The notes beneath the pieces are model-generated. The model made no database searches and had not been told where the DNA came from. It saw nothing but the letters and a program-made list of their open reading frames with translations. Below, piece after piece: positions 1-11,150 of a stretch of 64,000 nt of DNA. This stretch comes from Macrothele yani (Eukaryota > Arthropoda > Arachnida > Araneae > Macrothelidae), in contig CM077010.1 of NCBI GenBank assembly GCA_039090855.1, positions 43,976,905-44,040,904 of the forward strand, in the 5' to 3' direction. A program made the position numbers and the translations under genes. The stretch's first letter is position 1, and each line of letters begins with the position of its first letter.

Positions 1-235
1 AAAAATATGTTGCCAGCGCAGACCACGAAAGCGTACCTCCAATGTCCAGTGGGAAGGGAAGCATTAACACAGGATCGTTCAGGACTCGAAAAGGTCACCT
101 AGACTGACGAATCAAGGTTCCTACTGTATCATGCTGAATGCACATCCAAATTTGACGTAAAGAACATGAGGCAATGGAGTCATTACCTCGTAGTGTGCTT
201 TGTCACGTGATTTAACGTCACTTGCTAGCAACTTA
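1..235 (+). pseudogene. Tc1-like transposase fragment, copy 1 of a duplication
   Basis: Around 67-150 the + strand reads as a Tc1-type first catalytic block: the sense is WTDESRFLLYHAEC, resembling the family pattern W-x-DESRF followed by a histidine. The flanks carry no start codon and stops break the frame, so only a scrap of the catalytic domain remains. The same segment recurs at 313-557 with about 85% similarity judged by eye. The left boundary is cut by the window edge. The family assignment rests on the single DESRF block, so subfamily cannot be named. Confidence 0.55.
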
Positions 236-270
236 GTTGCCTGACTTTAATTTAGGGCCACTGATTCTCA

Positions 271-273
271 GAC

Positions 274-312
<39 letters not shown>
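271..312. repeat. (GA)n microsatellite
   Basis: A GACA lead-in followed by about 16 uninterrupted GA units sits exactly between the two copies of the Tc1 scrap. It probably marks the duplication junction. Confidence 0.95.
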
Positions 313-314
<2 letters not shown>

Positions 315-557
315 TTGCCAGCCGAGACCACAAAAGTTAGCATGGACGTATTGACACAGGATAGTTCAGGACTCGAAAACGTCTCCTGGACTTACGAATC
401 AAGATTTCTACCGTATCATGCTGAATGTAGCATCCGAATTTGACGTAAACAACATGAGGCTATGGAGCCATTACTTTGCAGTTTGTTTGTTTCGGGATTC
501 AATGAACACTGCCAGGAATTGTAAGTTTTATAACTAGTAGCCAGTCCGTAATTTAGG
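313..557 (+). pseudogene. Tc1-like transposase fragment, copy 2
   Basis: This copy keeps a short open frame, 237-443, which includes the microsatellite as an Arg-Glu run and then VSWTYESRF, where the catalytic aspartate of the DESRF block is replaced by tyrosine. Both copies end in a segment like TAATTTAGGGCCACTG, which matches the body of the SINE family found at 8259, so the duplicated unit appears to include a SINE scrap. It is not a functional gene. Confidence 0.5.
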
Positions 558-1103
558 GCCACTGATTCCAAATGAGAATCTATAGCTTGAATGATCATGC
601 AGATCATGGAAATACATATATCATGAATCTCTATAGCTTGAATGTTCATGCATATCATTAGATCATATTGCTTAGCTTCTTAAAGTATTTTCCTGAAAGC
701 GACGATACTTATCACCGAAATGTTACTTCAAAAAAGGGTTAAACTGTACAGGTGTTTATCAAAGGCAAGCAGAGGAGCATTGAGCTCTCGCGAAAAATTT
801 TAATGAGTTCATAGATTTTTTTCAAAGATTGCAAAAGAGATTAGTATAATTTAAAAATAAAATACTGTATTTTATTAGGTTGATTTAGAGCACTTGCATT
901 GGTTGCAATGGATTACAAGTTATAGAAAGATTTAACGAATACTTCTCAGCCAAAGAAAGCAACAATATTAAATATTTTATTCAACCGAGAAAGAAATTTG
1001 GTTAGATAAGTTTTCCTGCTGCATTTTACATACAACGGAATGAATTCTGCAGGAGAAACGGCTGGGGCTGATCTTTTTAAAGCCAGTTATTTTTCTCACC
1101 GCA

Positions 1104-1128
1104 AAGAGAGAGAGAGAGAGAGAGAGAA
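1104..1128. repeat. (GA)n microsatellite
   Basis: About 12 GA units are followed by a degenerate purine-rich stretch to about 1170. No gene is seen between 576 and 2060. Confidence 0.9.
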
Positions 1129-1570
1129 AAGGGGAGTGAGAGAGTTAGAAAAAGAGGAAGAGCGAGAGGGAATATCTTCTGTCAGCTGAGAGATATAACA
1201 GTTCTGAATAACAAAGGGCTTAGCAATCGAAATGAGAACAAAAGAAATCGTTGAGAGTGGGTGCCGGAAGTTCTAGATATATGCGTGTGACTTTGAATGC
1301 TAATTCCACGCTTTTTCTTGCCAGCTCAGTACTATCATCCTTGCTTTCAGACAGAATTTCCTGAGATTAATTAAAAACCTTCGTTGCCGTGAGTGGTTAA
1401 AGAAACAAAATACTCTGTTCAACAGAATAAGCAATGACGTAGTTAAAGCGATTACGCTGCACCAACCTCCCCAATTTTTTACTTATTGTTATTTTCGCCC
1501 TTTCTATGCGTGCTGCAGGAGAGAAATGAAAGAACACCGATACGTTGCTGACTACCGCACCGTGAAAACA

Positions 1571-1607
1571 GAGAGTGAGAGAGAGAGAGAAAATGTGTGT
1601 GTGTGTA
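1571..1607. repeat. Compound (GA)n(GT)n microsatellite
   Basis: GA units at 1571-1590 run into GT units at about 1594-1607. The short minus-strand frames over it are repeat shadows. Confidence 0.85.
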
Positions 1608-2062
1608 TTCTGAAGCAAAATGAAAAATACTTTCTTAATGACTGCGCTAATGAACCATTAGTGGAGTAATCATTTTTCCAATAGTGGAAGCTTAGGTGGC
1701 CGACTTTTAAGAACGTGAGTATCAATGCTTTTTTTAAGACGTCAGATACGATTAAGCTAAAATGAAGGTTTTTATTTAAGGTTCTTGGAATCAGAATACA
1801 TGGCTGCTGCCATACTAACGATATTCGATGCAGAAAATGCGAATACTTAACTGAAAACCATGGCTCGTTCCTGTCGTTGATCACAGGCAAGACATCTCCA
1901 GTTACCGCAGTTCTTAGAATTTTTGTTCAGCTACTTTTTTACCGGATTGGAAACTATCCAGCCATGCTAGACGTTTCATTTCATTATCTATGAATCAGAC
2001 AAAAATTTAAGTCCACTAGCATCCTGCTAACGTACCTGCTGTCCAGTTTAGAGTTGCAAGTA

Positions 2063-2603
2063 CAGTAGATCTCAAATTATTCGGATTAATTCTGACCACA
2101 GTCCGTCCGGATATTCGGAAAATCTGGATAATTAGGTTTTTCTGTAGGCCAAATACGTATTTATTATTAATTGAAGTGATGGCATTTAATTTTTTCGTTT
2201 ATCGTATTTTATAATAACAAAGGTTATACACTTAAAAAAAATAAATTACAGATTTTATTTACGTAAAAATACAGTAATACAAAACAAACCTTTATCGAAA
2301 AAATTAAACAGTACAATTTTGTAAGTGCATAGTTTTTTATAATTTACTATAAGCAAAAGACATAACCTCTTTACAATTAAATTTTTAACCAAGCATTATA
2401 TTATTTTCTTATTGATGTAAACTAATAAAATTAACAAAAGTTACGAGTAATACAGTACACATGATTTACTTACAGTTTGAAATAAATGTATGTTTTTAAT
2501 GAAACAAATAAATAAGAGTCGTCTGTTTCGGCGATCCGGATAACTGGGGTTTCGGATACCTGGATTTCGGATGTCTACAATTCGGATAATTAGGGTTCTA
2601 CTG
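2063..2603. mobile_element. Tigger/pogo-like MITE with TA duplication
   Basis: The left end reads CAGTAGATCTCAAATTATTC and the right end, reverse-complemented, reads CAGTAGAACCCTAATTATCC. These are terminal inverted repeats with the CAGTAGAACC...TTATCCG signature of Tigger/pogo elements. TA dinucleotides flank both sides (2061-2062 and 2604-2605). The 541-bp interior is AT-rich with no transposase reading, so it is non-autonomous. The ends carry further copies of a TTCGGAT motif, which extends the inverted similarity inward. Confidence 0.85.
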
Positions 2604-3054
2604 TATTTAAATGCCTCAGAATCCATGAAAAGGATCTTCAAGACCAACACGAATATAAAGCTTAGGTTAGGCAAAAGTATGTATTTTGGGAAGTACAATC
2701 ACGAATCATAAACACAGGAAAGCTACAGATAGGAATATAATTACTCAAGCAGCAATCAGAATGTGACTTAATTGGTTTATTTTACTATTCACCATGCACC
2801 AGAAAACTTGACATCTCCATGGAGAGGGAACCGAGCCCACATCACCTGGTTCTTCAAGTTTTCTGATATGATGTTACATTGTGAGCAGTAAAATAGAGAA
2901 ATTCGAGGTCGTACTGTGATCCCGACTTGAATGATTAGAATGAATATCCCATGTATTTATCAAGAATATCTATTTCTTGATATCCATAGACAAAGGACAC
3001 TTTATAACGAGTTGATAACGAGGAACAGTACACCAATTATGTACTAAATAGTAA

Positions 3055-3130
3055 AATTATACTAGTGATCCGATTTATTGGCGTAGGAAATAGACACATA
3101 AGCGTTTCCAAGCCTTGATATCATTACTTT
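3055..3130. repeat. Isolated arm of the 20.4-kb fold-back family
   Basis: The segment with TAGTGATCCGATTTATTGGC and the following 50 bases resembles the outer arm of the fold-back element at 20367. Here only one arm is visible. The neighbouring stretches 2604-3050 and 3180-3550 show nothing recognisable. Confidence 0.5.
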
Positions 3131-3550
3131 ACCAGCTGAAGAAGCAATGGGAGCACTTTAGAAGAAGGCGATAATGTATACTTGAACACTGAACCTTTTC
3201 TTACACGCTGGGTTAATGTAATTAACCCATGTTTCGTTCTTTGCAAAAACCCAAAATCAGAAATGTATTAGATCAGCACGAAGTATGTTCAATTGGGTGT
3301 GGCAGATTGGTTTGCGTCATGCCTTTTTCCTAACTGTCAATATCAAGTTCTGGCCTATTTCGTCCTTAAAGAATTCGTAAAGATTGAAACGATCCTGCCG
3401 ATTGAAATGCTTGCAGATACAGCTTTCACCGAACAGTCAATCATCCCTTCTGCACCCTGACGTCATATACGCAGCGGTTTTCTTCCACAGGGGTGGGCAT
3501 GAGGTGTCATCCAAAACAATCTGAATCATCGCAAGATTCCCTGTCTTAAC

Positions 3551-4189
3551 GAAATTCATAAAAGAGGAATTTGTGAAACAGAAACGTGAGAATTCATAAA
3601 ATAGAAACTTCAGAATTCAGGAAAATGGAACTTTGGAAATTCGTGAAACAGAAACATTGGGAATTCATGAAAAGGAAACCTTGGGAATTTATGAAAAGGA
3701 AATCTTTGAAATTCATGAAGCAGAGACATTGGGAATTCATGAAAAGGATACCTTTGAAATTCATGAAACAGAAACTTGGGGATTCATGAAACAGAAACCT
3801 TTTAAATTTATGGACGAAAAAGCTTGCGAATTCATGAAACAGAAACCTCTGGAATTCATGAATGGAAAACCTGGGTAATCCATGATAAGTAAACCTTGGC
3901 AATTCATACACTGAAACATCCGGAATTCAGGAAAAGGAAACCTTGGGAATTCATGAAGCAAAAACCTTGGGAATTCATGTAAAGGAAACCTTGGAAATTC
4001 ATGAAAAGGAAACCTCGGGAATCTATGAAGAGGAAACCATGGAAATTCATGAAACGGAAAATTTGGAAATTCATGACACAAAAACATCGGGAATGCTTGA
4101 AAAGAAAGCCGTGGAAATTCCTGAAACATAAATCTTACAAATTCATGAAACAGAAACTTTGAAACTTCATGAAACAGTAACTTTGAAAA
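3551..4189. repeat. 24-bp minisatellite, about 26 copies
   Basis: The unit approximates GAATTCATGAAAAGGAAACC plus TTGG and repeats every 24 bases, with CAGAAAC/AGGAAAC variants. Because 24 is a multiple of three, frames stay open on both strands and encode an 8-residue repeat: EFMKRKPW-like on plus, and F-P-F-H-E-F-P-R-like on minus, with the minus frame running 150 codons at 3761-4213. There is no signal peptide, initiator context or flanking exon signal. I read it as non-coding satellite whose period happens to keep frames open. Confidence 0.9.
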
Positions 4190-4444
4190 ATATTTTGATG
4201 TAACATTCGACAATCTCCACAGCTCTCTCTATACATCTGAATCTCAGTTTTAAATATCTTAGGGATATCACTTTTCGAAAGAGGGCCAGATGAGGAAAGA
4301 GTACAGAAACTCTTTAACTACTGTTACATATCACGTGGATTTCTATGAAGAGGCCTAGAAAAAGAGTAAACATCATAATTGGCTCTCAAATTTTGTACTA
4401 TCCCAATTGAAATGCCCGACTTCATCAGGTAGCTGAAAGCAAGA

Positions 4445-5910
4445 ATAAGAGCAGATGATGCGCATCTGATCAATTAAAATAGTGACCAGGTGCGTCAGTT
4501 CACTTCTGTAATCGGATTTCAAGGGTGTTCATTCCAATTTTAAAATACAAATCTCGGGTTCTCAGGAGGCGACGAAGTCTTCAATCGCCTGATAAACAGT
4601 TGCATCATTGTTGAAGGTACTTGTGGACATAAAACGGTCCAGGTATTGAAAGAAGTGATATTAAAAGTACGGTTCAGGGGCCGTTGAAGCATGATCTGGA
4701 GAGTAAGTGGGGTGTGGTAGAGTCTTATATCCTAACTGGTGAAGGCTCTGCAGTTTTGTTTGTCCTAGAGGTCTCCACGGGATTTACTTAGTGAGCTCGG
4801 TACGGTTCAAGCCCGTGAGTGTAAGGCCGGGCCCGTCAATTTCAGCTATTATTTAGGCCCTGCCGACCCGTGATGTGCCATTTAGTATTATTTTGAGCGA
4901 AAATTTCATAATGAAATGAGATATTGAAAATATTTGTTTAAATGTAAGCCTAAACGTATTGACTAAGCTTTGGCAATTATCGAAGAATATAACCCCTAAA
5001 GAGAAAAAAGAACAAGACTAAGAGTGTTTAAAATTTATCTTTCTCTGAACTAGCAGGCGGTAACACTGCAAAAGTCAATCCCTATAAGGATTAAGGATAA
5101 TAAAAACAATCGATGTTGTCCCCCTTTCTCATGCCAACACCCCCACCCCCACTGTAGACACCCCCCGTCCCACACTCAACACAACACACACATATATACA
5201 CACTCGGGGTCGAATCTTTTATTGTCAACAAGCTCCAAAGTGTTTTACCATCTCAATACATACAGATGGAAAAAACGTTGTAAGTGACTCTCTTCGATAT
5301 TGTGATTACGACTTAGGCTATGTCATAGAAGCAAGTAAAACCAGCAAAACCAGGAAACTAGGAAACACGACTTTTTCTATCTTTCCCATTGAGTTAAAAA
5401 GAATGGGTCGATTTGGCCCAGCCGTAACTGTCTCGGGAAAAGCCCGTCCCCGCTCGTTGCTTTGTTCCCTAAACTTAAAAGTCCGACCCTACCCGTGCAG
5501 ACCTCTAATCTGTGCGACATGGGGGCGAGCGTTATCATGAAACATCACCACACCGTATCTGATGTTTCATGATAACAAGACTGGCTGTTTTCTGCAGAGT
5601 TTCTCATGCATTTGTTGCAGGTCGTCACAATAAACATATGCTATAATGCTTTGACCCCGTCACAAGAATGAATGATACATCGCGCTTGCAGATCACCCAC
5701 ATATAGTGACTGTCACTTCCTTTGGGTGTGGGGATGTGTTTAGCTTGTTCCTACGAGCGTCATAGGCATCACACCATTGAGCAGAACGCCTACAAGTGTC
5801 GTATAGGATCCACTTTTCATTTTCAGTCACGGTGCCGAAATCCTTCAATTTTTGATCTTGTAGAGAAGACAAGAACACGCTTCAAAGCGACGAATCTTGT
5901 GTTCCTCGGT
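4445..5910 (-). pseudogene. Mariner-like transposase relic split by a hAT-like MITE
   Basis: On the minus strand, 5878-5693 reads EKWILYDTCRRSAQWCDA, the first catalytic region of mariner transposases; the usual G-D-E before KW is N-E here, so the first aspartate is lost. Further on, 5560-5512 reads HDNARPHVAQ, the second catalytic aspartate. The frame then resumes beyond the MITE at about 4765-4560 with LGYKTLPHPTYSPD, the third block, and ends in an IEDFVAS-like helix. Stops and frameshifts are many. The reading continues on both sides of the 742-bp insert, so the insert came later. Confidence 0.8.
4766..5507. mobile_element. hAT-like MITE inside the mariner relic
   Basis: Inverted ends are TAGAGGTCTCCACGGG on the left and TAGAGGTCTGCACGGG on the reverse-complemented right, the CAGAGGTCTGCACGG type of hAT terminus. 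The 8 flanking bases agree at about 5 of 8 positions (read on the minus strand, gcacagat versus ggacaaac), consistent with a decayed 8-bp duplication. The interior is GC-rich near both ends (GGCCGGGCCCG-like) and has no transposase reading. Confidence 0.75.
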
Positions 5911-6746
5911 TAAAGCATGCGCCCCCCACTAATCAAATGTTTTCCCTTTACGTATGACTGCTAGGGACCGGCACACTGTTGTTTAATGAAAGCTAAATTT
6001 CTGTACTACCTTCTATACCGTTTAGCGTGGATGCGATTGAACGATTTCCATCAATTCAACATGATTAATGGTTACAGAGCTGTGTCCGTAGCGTTCAGTT
6101 CGCAGATTGGTATTACCGCCCGCGAATGCTGAGGAAAAAAAGGACGCATGGTGTGTTCATTGGCTGCTCCCTCATCAAATGCTCTATTTAAGTTCCTTGC
6201 TGTATCGGACGCCAAATGTCGCAATTTAAACTCATAGAGAAAACTAAGGCGAATTTGACTGATATGATAAGATATCCATAAATGTGATCGCATTTTAAAA
6301 ATTCTATACTAATTTTTACAATATCCTTGCCATCGCCGAAGCAAAATTTGGCTTGAGCAAACACAATCTTTTTTAAATATTGTTTTTGCTCGGACGTCAC
6401 TAAAAAGGTAATCACCAATATTTTCCCCAATGGCACCAGGCCCAGTTAAATTTCATTGTGTTTGCTACCACTAGTAACCACACAACAACTGACAACCTTA
6501 TTGCATAGCTCAGAATAAAAGGTGTCACGTGACGTATCACATGTGAATTTGCTATACAGCGCCAATCGAGCAGAATGGCGCTAAGTGGAAATATCCTGGA
6601 ACTGGCCATTTCAGCTACTATAACATAATACATACGTAATCCTGAAGGTTAAACGTCATATCATGCAACAAAGAAGTGTACTGTTTTTGGTATTTTTAAG
6701 TTATAGCTAATTGATGTCCTTACCAAAACACTACTTGGAACACATA
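5911..6746. other. No feature recognised
   Basis: Short overlapping frames below 83 codons occur on the minus strand, but none shows a recognisable domain or splice context. Confidence 0.5.
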
Positions 6747-7896
6747 CACTATATTATCAAAATTACAAGACAACAAGGTTTGGGGACAAATGGCTTCATT
6801 ACTGCAGTTAGTAGTTAGTATGTCCACTTTTTGCTTTATGACAGCGGAAACACATGTCGAGATACACTATTGACCAATTTCCGGTAAGTCTTGACAGGAA
6901 TGGCTCGCCATTCGTCCTGTAAAGCAGCTGCCAGAGTGGAGAACGAAGACGGTCGACGTAGACGATTTCGTATCCACTTTATCCCAGATGTGTTCTATGG
7001 GATTAAGATCAGGACTATGAGCAGGGCCAGATCTAATATGTCCACTCCTTTTCTAAGGTACACTTTAGAGTTCATTAGTCCACTCCTTTTCTAAGGCGCA
7101 CGCCAAGATACACTTTTGAGTTCATTATTTGTGGTAGAATAACCAACGGGCCCAGTCCCATCCACGAAAAACGACTCCATGCCATGATGGGGCATCCGCA
7201 GAATTTAACCGTTGGAAGAACACAGTCCGACGGACATCGTTCTCTAGGCTGTCGGCAAATCCAAACACGTCCATCATTTTGGAATAGTGAAAAGCGTGAC
7301 TCATCACACTCAAATTACAGCTTTCCAGTCATCCACAGTCCAGGAACGTCCGGAGAGACACCGCTCCAAACGGCGCGCCGCATTTACGGTAGTGATGTTT
7401 GGATTGTGTGCTGCTCATCTACCGTAATAACCCATACATTGCAACATTCTGCTGATAGTTATGGTACTAACCGAGCCATTACAGGCATTTCCTTCATCAG
7501 CAGAGATGGAAACGGCAGAGAAAGAACGCGACTTCTTCATATTTCTTACAATGGCTCTTCTCTCACCTTCCGTCAGTTTTGGCAGCCTTCCGGAATGTTT
7601 CTTGCTGCAGTTGCAGACTTTCTTCCATCTCTTAACGACATCATTTACAGCCGATTTGGAAATGTTTAGTTCAGCTGCAATGGTCGGTATGGACACGTTA
7701 CGCAAATGATATCCTTTGACAGGTCCATGCTGGAATTCCGAATATTTACGTCATATCCGCTTCAAACTTACTGATAACACAACCGCAGCTTTATTAACGA
7801 ACCTCTCCATTCACAGCGCACCATTCTGCGAAAAACCGCTCTTTGCACTTATGCAAATATTTGGTAATGTCGGAATACCTTTGATAATATAATGTG
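6747..7896 (-). mobile_element. Complete-length Tc1-like element, degenerate
   Basis: Ends are inverted: CACTATATTATCAAAA at left and CACATTATATTATCAAAGG at right when reverse-complemented, with TA on both sides (6745-6746 and 7897-7898). The transposase is read on the minus strand from 7705. Its N-terminal helix-turn-helix is the open frame 7705-7415 (IPTIAAELNISKSAVNDVVK). The DD-E region is broken by frameshifts, and the third block DLNPIEHIWDK is recoverable only across frames near 6985-7010. The second aspartate block was not found and is probably deleted. Length 1150 bp is close to the usual 1.2-1.6 kb for Tc1 elements. Confidence 0.82.
7047..7120. repeat. Short tandem duplication inside the Tc1 element
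   Basis: A segment containing CCACTCCTTTTCTAAGG with its flanking TTTAGAGTTCATTA-like bases occurs twice in tandem, with a small indel between copies. Confidence 0.7.
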
Positions 7897-8258
7897 TATG
7901 TAATTACGTAGCTAATTAAAATTACGACCAAGGGTCATAGAATCAGAAGATGTATGTAACAAAGGCATTTGTTTTTTTTAAACAGTAGTAATCACGGATT
8001 AAAGTAGCATACACAAAGCAACTTCTAGTTGATAATCATCCATCGAAAACTACTGATCAAAGAAACAGCAAGTTCAACACTACACCAGTAATCTCCGCTT
8101 CTCCCACGCATTTCATGTCTCCACGCATCAACACTCAACGTAGCATTTTATTTTCATTTGATCTATTGTCACTGCTGCAGAAACATACAAGTAGTTCGGA
8201 TACCTAAAGTGGTGGCGTTCAGTTGGAAAATCACACCAAGATGTAACAAAATCTGCGT

Positions 8259-8570
8259 GCCGCCCCGGTGGCGCAGTGGTCTAAGCGATGGCCTCTGATC
8301 ATTCGCCAGAAAGGGGTCCGGGTTCGAATCCCGGTGAGGCATGGATGTTGTGTTTGTCTTACGGCACTGGCTCTCTCCCTTCCCTGGAACCAATGACCCT
8401 AAATTATTGACGGGCGACTGCTTATAGCCCATTGAGTTGCTCACGGTGGTCGTTAAACCTCCAATCAAAAAAAAAAAAAAAAAAAATTAGGGACGGGCGA
8501 CTTCTTATAGCCCATTGAGTTGCTCACGGTGGTCGTTAAACCTCCAATCAAAAAAAAAAAAAGAAAAGAA
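8259..8570 (+). mobile_element. tRNA-derived SINE with duplicated tail
   Basis: The head starts GCCGCCCCGGTGGCGCAGTG and carries pol III A box (TGGCGCAGTGGTCTAAGCG) and B box (GGTTCGAATCCC). The body contains the family signature GGGCGACTGCTTATAGCCC and ends in poly(A). A second, tandem copy of the last ~80 bp plus another A-run (8488-8570) follows. A 14-bp target duplication, AACAAAATCTGCGT, flanks the whole at 8245-8258 and 8571-8584, so the double tail arrived in a single insertion. Minus-strand frames over it are shadows. Confidence 0.95.
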
Positions 8571-9128
8571 AACAAAATCTGCGTAAGAAGCAGGATCTTC
8601 AAAGGAATGTTATTACGTGTACAAATACGTTTCAAAGTGTTTTAAGACAAAGCAACATATAATTTGAGAGAAAACAACAGTAACTTTGTGAATCAAAATA
8701 TGCGCCGTCCTTATGTAAAACCTTTCGCCATCGGTCAGGCAACTGACGGATTCCAGCCATGAAGAATATTTCGTCGTGTGACGCGATGAAGTCGTCAACT
8801 CATTTTAGCACTTCGTCACTTGTCCGGAAACGTACGGCAGACAAATCATGTTGCATCGATCGGAACAGATGATAGAGTAAAGGGGCTAAGTCGGGATTAT
8901 ACGCCGGGTGCTCCAAACCTTACCAGCCAAGCGGCAATAACGTTTCATTGACTGATTTCGCAGCATGCGACCTCGCGTTGTCGTGTAGTAATTTCACGGG
9001 ACGCAATGCTTACCTGTGAATGGACGTTTCCTACAGATTTCCGGGTTCAATCGCAGTAGTTGTTGCTTGTAGCGATGAGCAGTAACAGTTTGACTCTGTT
9101 ACAATAGTTCATAGTACAGCACACTCTC

Positions 9129-9349
9129 TTTTTTTTTTTTTTTTTTGAGTTTTAACGACCACCGTGAGCAACTCAACGGGCCATAAGCAGTCGCCCGTCC
9201 CTAATTTAGGGTCACTGGTTCCGGGGAAGGGAGACAGCCAGTGCCGTAAGACAAACACAACAACCATGCCTCACCGGGATATGAACCCGGACCCCGTTCG
9301 GACGTATGATCAGAGGCCATTGCTTAGACCACTGCGCCACCGGGGCGGC
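9129..9349 (-). mobile_element. SINE, same family as 8259, inserted in mariner
   Basis: A poly(T) start at 9129, the body in reverse complement and a tRNA-like head ending at 9349 (GCCACCGGGGCGGC on plus) define a minus-strand copy. Bordering bases AGCACACTCT and AGCACAATCT look like a 10-bp target duplication with one mismatch. It splits the mariner frame between the first and second catalytic blocks. Confidence 0.92.
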
Positions 9350-9593
9350 AGCACAATCTTCATATCCCACCAGATGCAGAATAGAACTTTCTTGGAGTGA
9401 ATATTCCGTTTCGGTTGTTGAAGTCGTTGCTTCACCGGGGTCTACCCAGTGTTTTTTGCGTTTGGGATTGTCGTACCATATCCACTTTTCATCACCCGTA
9501 GCTATTTTTCACAGGAAAGACTTTCTGTGTTGTTTATTCAACAGATTCAAACACTTCATGACACGCTCGTCCATGTTCCTCTGATTCAGGTTA

Positions 9594-9985
9594 CACTGAG
9601 AAAAACGTTTTGTTAATTCAACAAAATTTTTTGTTGAATTTGCAAAATCATTTTGTTGAAAATTATTGTTGATTTAACAAAAATTATTGTTATCACGAAA
9701 AAGCGTTTTGTTTATTTAACAAAATGATTTGTCAATTTTTGGGAATTTGTTTGATCCAGCAAAATATATTATCATGACAAAATGTTTTGTTGCTGCAACA
9801 AAACATTTTGTCATGATGACAATAATTTTTGTTAAATCAACAATAATTTTCAAAAAAATAATTTCGCAAATTCAACAAAGTAATTTTGGTATAATTCAAC
9901 AATATTTTTTTTAAATGTATATCGACAAAATTCTTTGTTGATTCAACAAACGTTTTGTTGAATTAACAAAACGTTTTTCTCAGTG
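9594..9985. mobile_element. AACAAAA-rich palindromic MITE
   Basis: Both ends read CACTGAGAAAAACGTTTTGT inward and the exact inverted match extends past 30 bp (to about TTAATTCAACAAAA). TA flanks at 9592-9593 and 9986-9987. The interior is composed almost entirely of inverted and direct TTTTGTTGAATT / AATTCAACAAAA words, so the whole 392 bp can fold. It interrupts the mariner frame cleanly: the reading resumes on either side. Confidence 0.9.
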
Positions 9986-10300
9986 TAAGTAATACCCATT
10001 TTCCACCTTCTGAATCTTTCCCATTCCGCGCAAACGATTGGAAATGGTTTGTTGAGTTACCCCAGTTGTTCAGCTAGTTCCTTTTGCGTTCGAGACCATT
10101 CTTATCCAGCAATGCTTGCAGTTCCTCATGTGCAACTTTCAGCGGGGCGCCGCTACGTTCTCGATTGCTAACATCAAAGTCACCCGTTTTAAACCGTCTA
10201 AACCAATGCTCACACGTGCTTTTCGATGCAATATTCTCCACGGCCGTGACGTGTATCAGGACCGCAGATATCGTCGATTGCAGGGGTGTCCAGGATTCTA

Positions 10301-11150
10301 GTAATTCTATCAGAATTGAATTTTCGAAGGTTATTGATTCAGTTTCTTCACTTCTTACATCGTTTTATGTCAAAAAGAAATACCACGAAAATGAAGAAAA
10401 GTTTACGTGCTATTTATTTCGTTTGTTAAAATATTCTAGAGGGGAAAGTAATAAAAACCGCCGAATTACACCACAGACGTGAAATTTTGAGCACGTGTTT
10501 AGAGTTCTTAGAAAAATGGTTTTAAAATCCTTCGCAGCTGAAGATATTAAAATCGTTCATGGCTTTTCCCACTGCAAGCCTTGCAAAATATTTTATGTTC
10601 CACAACACATTTCCATAGCCTTTAAAATAAAGACATTTTGCGCTGACTGTTCGAAAGAACCAATATCATAAAAACATGAGCCGATAAAATATAGCTCAAA
10701 AATGCATACAAAGAGAAGCTAGAGTGATAAAACACGACGCAAAAGAAAATTAGGCATCACCATATGCCTCCCACAGAAGAAAATCTCGTAAAATTATACG
10801 AAGCATAATTTTCGCAACTCTGTAACTTGTGCATGAAAAACAGTAGGGCAAAAGAAACAGTGGGCATTCATAAAAACTCCAGGTCGTATTTTTATGATGA
10901 TGATCTAGCAAAATCGATCATTTTCTCCCAACCCATTACCTTTGGCAAGCAGGGATATAAAACGTAAAACTTTCTTCGGGAATAAGTTCATATTTGCTGT
11001 TAGAACAAAATAATAGAGTACTCTGATTTGAAGTCAGATATTAAGTTGTTTTTATCATTTTTAGCATCAAAATTATATGCAACCATATGCGATAAACTTC
11101 TCTCTCAGGCAACAAATTTAAACTTTAACAAGAGTGACCTATTAATTATC
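10301..11150. other. No gene recognised
   Basis: AT-rich unique-looking DNA. The plus frame 10084-10482 starts inside the mariner relic in the wrong sense and is a shadow. Confidence 0.5.

Larger units (their letters stand above)
8613..10300 (-). pseudogene. Mariner-like element interrupted by a SINE and a MITE
   Basis: This is the same family as the copy at 13635-14899, reversed. The left end TTACGTGTACAAATACG matches that element's terminal repeat, with TA before it. Minus-strand reading in order: a helix-turn-helix segment with KELAEQLG near 10075, GMGKIQKVE near 10010, then after the MITE a CLNLLNKQHRKSFL block near 9560 and the first catalytic block with GDEKW near 9500, and after the SINE a C-terminal LHKDG-like end near 8700. 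Frameshifts are frequent and the N-terminal end with its terminal repeat is missing beyond about 10300. DD34D mariner is likely from gene order and TIR type. Confidence 0.82.

Noticed and set aside
3594..4213. Minus-strand proteins of 105 and 150 codons
   Set aside because: They are translations of the 24-bp satellite with no start context or flanking exon signs.
8169..8468. 99-codon minus frame ending in RHRGG-type text, and similar frames at 9164, 14983 and 15044
   Set aside because: All lie on SINE copies, and the same peptide recurs because the SINE recurs.
10084..10482. 132-codon plus frame
   Set aside because: Most of it is antisense to the mariner N-terminus and it has no independent support.
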